In this document: in pieces, positions 59,893 to 64,000 of the stretch
Layout: each line of letters begins with the position of its first letter
Numbering within the stretch: position 1 is the first letter of the stretch
Source of the DNA: Methylobacterium haplocladii
GTDB lineage: Bacteria > Pseudomonadota > Alphaproteobacteria > Rhizobiales > Beijerinckiaceae
Direction of reading: 5' to 3'
Length of the DNA: 64,000 nucleotides
NCBI RefSeq assembly: GCF_007992175.1
Contig: NZ_BJZT01000043.1
Coordinates: 1-64,000, forward strand
Notes under the pieces: generated by a model
The model's database searches: none
What the model was told of the DNA's origin: nothing
The model's input: only the letters and a program-made list of their open reading frames with translations
Translations under genes and position numbers: made by a program

Positions 59893-60975
59893 ATGACCGC
59901 CCCATTCCCGACCCCGGTAGCCGACGAAGAGCAGCGCCTCCTCAGTCCCGACGAGCTCGAGGCGGCGCTTCGCGACATCGGTGCGCGCCGCTACCACAAC
60001 CTGCACCCGTTTCACCGCCTGCTGCACGACGGCAAGCTGGACAAGGATCAGGTGCGGGCCTGGGCGCTCAACCGCTACTATTACCAGGCGATGATCCCAG
60101 TGAAGGACGCCGCCGTCCTTGCCCGGATGCAGGATGCGCAGCTTCGCCGGATCTGGCGTCAGCGCATCGTCGATCACGACGGAGACGCGCCGGGCGACGG
60201 TGGCATCGAGCGCTGGCTGAAGCTCGCCGAGGGCGTCGGTTTTTCGCGCGACTACGTTCTCTCGACCAAGGGTATCCTCTCGGCGACGAAGTTCTCCGTC
60301 GACGCCTACGTGCATTTCGTCTCGGAGAAGCCGCTGCTGGAGGCGATCGCCTCCTCGCTGACCGAGATGTTTTCGCCGACGATCATCTCCGAGCGCGTTG
60401 CCGGGATGTTGAAGAACTACGACTTCATCACGAAGGACACCCTCGCCTATTTCGAGAAGCGTCTGACCCAGGCACCCCGCGACGCCGATTTCGCCCTCGA
60501 CTACGTCAAGCAGCACGCCACCACGCCGGAACTTCAGCGCAAGGCGATGGCGGCGCTGACCTTCAAGTGCAACGTGCTCTGGACGCAGCTCGATGCGCTG
60601 TACTTCGCCTACGTCGCCCCCGGTATGATGCCCCCCGATGCCTGGCAGCCCGGAGAGGGGCTCGTCGCAGAGAAAGCCGCGGCAGCGGGAGGCAAGAACG
60701 GCCCTTTTGAGCCGGCGGACGTACCTCGCCTGCCCCGCGGCGTGCGTCTGCGCTTCGACGAAGTCCGATCGAACCACGTACTGCTCGCCCCCGAGCGCAC
60801 CTTCGATCTCGACGACAACGCCGTGGCGGTTCTCAAGCTGGTCGACGGCAAGCGCAGCGTCGGCGACATCGCGGGCGAGCTTGCAGCCATCTACGCCGCC
60901 GACCGTTCCCTCATCGAGGCCGACATCGGCGTGATGCTGGCCGAACTCGCACAGAAAAGGGTCCTGGAGCGATGA
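59893..60975 (+). CDS. pqqCD: fused PqqC/PqqD protein
   Basis: The 360-residue protein joins PqqC, the oxidase that closes the PQQ ring, to PqqD, the peptide chaperone that presents PqqA to PqqE. The PqqC part (residues 1 to about 245) has RRYHNLHPFHRLLHDGKLDK, RAWALNRYYYQAMIPVKDAA and FSPTIISERVAGMLKNYDF. The PqqD part (about 270 to 360) has LPRGVRLRFDEVRSNHVLLA and LVDGKRSVGDIAGELA. This fusion is characteristic of Methylobacterium. It overlaps pqqE by four bases. Confidence 0.97.
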   Translation: MTAPFPTPVADEEQRLLSPDELEAALRDIGARRYHNLHPFHRLLHDGKLDKDQVRAWALNRYYYQAMIPVKDAAVLARMQDAQLRRIWRQRIVDHDGDAPGDGGIERWLKLAEGVGFSRDYVLSTKGILSATKFSVDAYVHFVSEKPLLEAIASSLTEMFSPTIISERVAGMLKNYDFITKDTLAYFEKRLTQAPRDADFALDYVKQHATTPELQRKAMAALTFKCNVLWTQLDALYFAYVAPGMMPPDAWQPGEGLVAEKAAAAGGKNGPFEPADVPRLPRGVRLRFDEVRSNHVLLAPERTFDLDDNAVAVLKLVDGKRSVGDIAGELAAIYAADRSLIEADIGVMLAELAQKRVLER

Positions 60976-62126
60976 ACGCACCGACACCCGCACCCGTCGC
61001 CGCCGAGGTGATCCCGGCACCGGTCGGTCTGCTCGCCGAGCTGACGCACCGCTGCCCGCTTCGCTGCCCCTATTGCTCCAATCCGATGGAGCTCGACCGG
61101 CGCTCGGCGGAGCTCGACACGGCGACGTGGCTGCGGGTGCTGACGGAAGCCTCGAAGCTCGGCGTCCTCCACGTCCACCTCTCCGGCGGCGAGCCGACGG
61201 CACGCAACGACATCGTCGAGATCACGGCGAAGTGCGCCGAACTCGGCCTGTACTCGAACCTGATCACCTCCGGCGTCGGCGGCGCGCTGCAGAAGCTCGA
61301 TGCGCTCTACGATGCCGGGCTCGACCACGTGCAGCTCTCGGTGCAGGGCGTCGACGCGGCCAATGCCGAGAAGATCGGCGGGCTGAAGAACGCGCAGCCG
61401 CAGAAGATGACCTTCGCCGCCCGCGTGACCGAACTCGGTCTGCCGCTGACGCTGAATTCGGTGATCCATCGCGGCAACATCCACGAGGTGCCGGGCTTCA
61501 TCGATCTCGCGGTCAAGCTCGGGGCCAAGCGGCTCGAAGTGGCGCACACGCAGTATTATGGCTGGGCCTACGTGAACCGCGCTTCGCTGATGCCGAACAA
61601 GGCGCAGGTCGACGAGTCGATCCGCATCGTCGAGGCGGCCCGCGAGCGGCTCAAGGGCGAGTTGGTCATCGATCTCGTGGTGCCGGACTATTACGCGAAA
61701 TATCCGAAGGCCTGCGCGGGCGGCTGGGGCCGCAAGCTCATGAACGTCACGCCGCAGGGCAAGGTGCTGCCCTGCCACGCGGCCGAGACGATCCCGGGCC
61801 TCGAGTTCTGGTATGTGAACGATCACTCGTTGAGCGAGATCTGGACGCAGTCGCCGGCCTTCAACGCCTATCGGGGCACCTCCTGGATGAAGGAGCCCTG
61901 CCGCTCCTGCGACCGGCGGGAGAAGGATTGGGGGGGCTGCCGTTGCCAGGCCCTGGCACTGGCCGGCGACGCCGCTGCCACCGATCCGGCCTGCTCGCTT
62001 TCACCGCTTCACGGCAAGATGCGTGAATTGGCCACGGAAGAAGCGGCGGACAACCCGCCGGACTACATCTACCGGACGATCGGGAGTAACGTGCAGTCTC
62101 CCCTCAAGGAAAAGGCACCCCTTTGA
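60972..62126 (+). CDS. pqqE: PqqE radical SAM enzyme
   Basis: PqqE uses radical SAM chemistry to join Glu16 and Tyr20 of PqqA. The cluster motif CPLRCPYC places Cys28, Cys32 and Cys35 around the SAM cluster, followed by LHVHLSGGEPTARNDI. The C-terminal SPASM-like region has cysteines in YPKACAGGWG, VLPCHAAETIPG and the CRSCDRREKDWGGCRCQAL segment. The 384-residue length is normal. Its stop codon overlaps the TTG start of the next gene. Confidence 0.97.
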   Translation: MNAPTPAPVAAEVIPAPVGLLAELTHRCPLRCPYCSNPMELDRRSAELDTATWLRVLTEASKLGVLHVHLSGGEPTARNDIVEITAKCAELGLYSNLITSGVGGALQKLDALYDAGLDHVQLSVQGVDAANAEKIGGLKNAQPQKMTFAARVTELGLPLTLNSVIHRGNIHEVPGFIDLAVKLGAKRLEVAHTQYYGWAYVNRASLMPNKAQVDESIRIVEAARERLKGELVIDLVVPDYYAKYPKACAGGWGRKLMNVTPQGKVLPCHAAETIPGLEFWYVNDHSLSEIWTQSPAFNAYRGTSWMKEPCRSCDRREKDWGGCRCQALALAGDAAATDPACSLSPLHGKMRELATEEAADNPPDYIYRTIGSNVQSPLKEKAPL

Positions 62127-62833
62127 AAACGACCGTCTTCGCCTCGGCCCTCGCCCTCGCCCTCGTTCCGGCCGTTGTGAACGCCGCACCGGCCGACACC
62201 CCGGTTCCGACGCAGGCTGCCGTCTCCGCCGCACCGAATCCGTCCGACGTGCTGTTCGACCAGCCGCAGATGAAGAACACGCAGCCGGGCAGCACGCTTC
62301 GCTATACCTATGTGCGGCGCAGTGGCATCACGCGCGGCCCCTATGGGCCGCCGCTCGACGACGAGATCAAGCTCAAGATCGAGCCGGGCAAGACTGCCGA
62401 GAACCGCGACATCCAGGTGCAAATGTTCTCGGGCGCCAACCGCGCACCGGCCGGTCCCTTCGACGACATGCCGGGCAATCCGATCTTGCCGCTGTTCCTC
62501 GAAAACCACCTCAAGGGCTTGGCGGCCCTGCTCGAAGCCAACCCGCGCTACATCAAGAACGCGATCCGCAAGGGTCTGCGCGACAAGGCGACGATCACGC
62601 CTACGAAGATCGACTTCAAGGGCCGGCAGATCGACGGCTGGAAGATCGTGACGAGCCCCTTCGTCGGCGATCCGCTGACCGAGCGGATGCGCGGTTTCGA
62701 CAAGATCACCTACACCTTCGTCACCTCGCCGGAAGTTCCGGGCGAGATCGTCTCGATCGAGGCGCAGGCCAAGAAGCCGGACGGTGGCGAATTGCTGGAG
62801 GAGACGCTGAACTATGATCAGAACGCTGGCTAA
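62123..62833 (+). CDS. exported protein coupled to pqqE
   Basis: The 236-residue product starts at TTG inside the pqqE stop (TTGA). It has a signal peptide (LKTTVFASALALALVPAVVN) cleaved after AAPA. The mature part contains QPQMKNTQPGSTLRYTYVRR and FLENHLKGLAALLEANPRYI. The segment TPTKIDFKGRQIDGWKIVTS and a beta-rich region VTSPEVPGEIVSIEAQAKKP follow. No known family fits. Coupling to pqqE suggests a role in PQQ handling, delivery or PQQ-dependent dehydrogenase maturation, but nothing else supports this. Confidence 0.75.
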   Translation: MKTTVFASALALALVPAVVNAAPADTPVPTQAAVSAAPNPSDVLFDQPQMKNTQPGSTLRYTYVRRSGITRGPYGPPLDDEIKLKIEPGKTAENRDIQVQMFSGANRAPAGPFDDMPGNPILPLFLENHLKGLAALLEANPRYIKNAIRKGLRDKATITPTKIDFKGRQIDGWKIVTSPFVGDPLTERMRGFDKITYTFVTSPEVPGEIVSIEAQAKKPDGGELLEETLNYDQNAG

Positions 62834-63185
62834 AGGCGTCGCCGCTTCACTCTGTCTTGCCGTCTTGGCTGGACCGGTTGGGGCCGAGGGCGTCGAGAAC
62901 GACTATCCGACCGACGCACGGGTCGATTACGTCTTCGGCTGCATGGCTGCGAACGGCCAGACCCGCGAGTCGATGGAGAAATGCTCGTGCTCGGTGGACC
63001 AGCTCGCCGCCATTCTGCCTTATGACAAGTACGTCCAGGCGAGCACGATCCTGTCCATGCGCCAGGGTGCTGGCGGCCAGCGCCAGAATGCGTTCCGAGC
63101 GACCAAGATGTACGAGGACAAGGTTGCGGATCTCCGCCGGGCCCAGGCGGAAGCCGAGATTCGCTGCTATCGCGGCGGGGCCTGA
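62814..63185 (+). CDS. exported Cys-containing protein in pqq operon
   Basis: The 123-residue product MIRTLAKGVAASLCLAVLAG has a signal peptide ending GAEG. The mature part contains YVFGCMAANGQTRESMEKCS with a CSC pair, PYDKYVQASTILSMRQGAGG, and a helix ending EIRCYRGGA. Four cysteines in a small periplasmic protein suggest two disulfides. It starts inside the preceding gene (20-base overlap) and so is probably translated from the same message. Function unknown. Confidence 0.75.
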   Translation: MIRTLAKGVAASLCLAVLAGPVGAEGVENDYPTDARVDYVFGCMAANGQTRESMEKCSCSVDQLAAILPYDKYVQASTILSMRQGAGGQRQNAFRATKMYEDKVADLRRAQAEAEIRCYRGGA

Positions 63186-63197
63186 GCGGATTACCCT

Positions 63198-63236
63198 CGT
63201 CGTTCCGGGGCGTCGTATGCGACCTCGGAATCCGGG
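63198..63236. repeat. intergenic repeat, pqq family copy
   Basis: CGTCGTTCCGGGGCGTCGTA continuing to CTCGGAATCCGGG is related to the first arm of the inverted repeat between pqqB and pqqC/D (GTCATTCCGGGGCG, then CCCGGAATCC). It has internal dyad symmetry and lies between the pqq operon and folP. Confidence 0.6.
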
Positions 63237-63423
63237 ACCGCTCCCCGCCGATGTCGTGGCTCGGTGGCAGTTCGGTATCCTGGGATACGACGCGCGGTCC
63301 CGTGATGACAAAGCCTATGGCATCCGCGACCGCAACCAGCACAGTGATCGCCGATCCGGCGACCCGGATTCGCGGCTTTGGGGTGGCGCGGGCGAGAGAT
63401 TGCCGGATCGGCTCGCGCGGGGC

Positions 63424-64000
63424 ATGACCGCGTTGGAGTGTCCTGCCGGAGCCGTCGTGTCGCCATCCCCGATCCCGCTCGCTGAACGACGAAGCCTGTC
63501 GGACCTGTTGCCCGGTCTCGGGCAGCGCTGCCTCGTGATGGGCATCCTCAACGTTACACCCGATTCGTTCTCGGACGGCGGAAAATTCGAAAAGCCCGAG
63601 GCGGCCTTGGCTCAAGCCGACGCTCTCGCTGCCGACGGTGCGGCACTCGTCGATATTGGCGGCGAATCGACCCGCCCCGGCCACGTCCCGGTCTCGGCCG
63701 AGGACGAGCAGGCCCGCGTCGTCCCTGTCATCGCGGCACTGGCCGGCCGGCTTTCGGTCCCGATCTCCATCGACACCTATAAGGCTTCGACGGCGGCTGC
63801 CGCACTGAAGGCCGGCGCAGCCATCGTCAACGACGTCTGGGGCCTGCAGCGCGATCCCGACATCGCCCGAGTCGCCGCCGACCACGGTGCACCGGTCATC
63901 GCGATGCACAACCGCGAGACGGTGGATCCCGCGATCGATATCGTTGCCGACATGCTGGCCTTCTTCGAGCGATCGCTATCGATCGCCCGCCGCGCCGGGA
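63424..64000 (+). CDS. folP: dihydropteroate synthase, partial
   Basis: The frame begins MTALECPAGAVVSPSPIPLA and reaches RCLVMGILNVTPDSFSDGGK, the phosphate loop of dihydropteroate synthase. It continues with GAALVDIGGESTRPGHVPVS, PISIDTYKASTAAAALKAGA, NDVWGLQRDP and VIAMHN. The enzyme joins p-aminobenzoate to dihydropterin pyrophosphate in folate synthesis. The window ends after about 192 codons, so the C-terminal third is missing. The start Met is not certain: CGCGGGG precedes it, and other starts exist nearer to the core. Confidence 0.93.
   Translation, partial: MTALECPAGAVVSPSPIPLAERRSLSDLLPGLGQRCLVMGILNVTPDSFSDGGKFEKPEAALAQADALAADGAALVDIGGESTRPGHVPVSAEDEQARVVPVIAALAGRLSVPISIDTYKASTAAAALKAGAAIVNDVWGLQRDPDIARVAADHGAPVIAMHNRETVDPAIDIVADMLAFFERSLSIARRAG

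Overview
The window reads as a chromosomal segment of a pink-pigmented facultative methylotroph of the Methylobacterium/Methylorubrum extorquens group. The main evidence is a tetrahydromethanopterin (H4MPT) formaldehyde-oxidation cluster (fae, mch, mtdB, mptG, fhcBADC plus accessory genes), a complete pqqA-B-C/D-E cluster with the PqqC and PqqD domains fused, high GC content, and alphaproteobacterial families such as MmcB, DUF1289, OhrR and NnrU. No sequence search was run. All names come from reading motifs and gene order.

Bases 1-12,100 hold housekeeping and accessory genes: DUF2293, an orphan OpuCA-like ATPase, two Nudix hydrolases, OhrR, tRNA-Lys(CTT), leuA, a TAXI-type binding protein, PhzF, PdxY, DedA and a BtuF-like protein. 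leuA is preceded by a candidate leucine-rich leader peptide and a 12-bp hairpin. A near-perfect parS-like 16-mer lies just upstream of mmcB.

Bases 12,100-33,900 carry mmcB, glk, otsB, tenA, small exported proteins, a crotonase-fold protein without the usual glutamates, and a GntR regulator. They also carry a two-gene locus resembling JetA/JetB of a Wadjet (MukF/MukE-like) system, with no JetC or JetD beside it. Further on are tandem Gly/Tyr-rich exported proteins, a CoA-ester lyase, MFS and MATE exporters with LysR regulators, and PlsC.

Bases 33,900-36,100 are clearly more AT-rich. They encode a lipoprotein and a small protein that I do not recognise and look horizontally acquired. Next come an exported beta-propeller-like protein, NnrU, cobK, a tRNA-Sec(TCA) gene and an exported phospholipase A2-like protein.

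Bases 40,800-55,530 are the H4MPT island. Fae condenses formaldehyde with H4MPT, MtdB oxidises methylene-H4MPT, Mch hydrolyses methenyl-H4MPT, and FhcABCD transfers the formyl group to methylofuran and releases formate. MptG starts cofactor synthesis. Two ATP-grasp proteins, a CitG-like protein, a HisA-like protein and a COG1548-type ATPase are probable cofactor-synthesis or accessory genes. fhcBADC runs to the right and the rest mostly to the left, from a 383-bp divergent promoter region.

Bases 55,600-64,000 hold a histidine kinase and response regulator pair, then pqqABC/DE and two exported proteins translationally coupled to pqqE. The window ends inside folP. Intergenic inverted repeats of several families are scattered through the right half.
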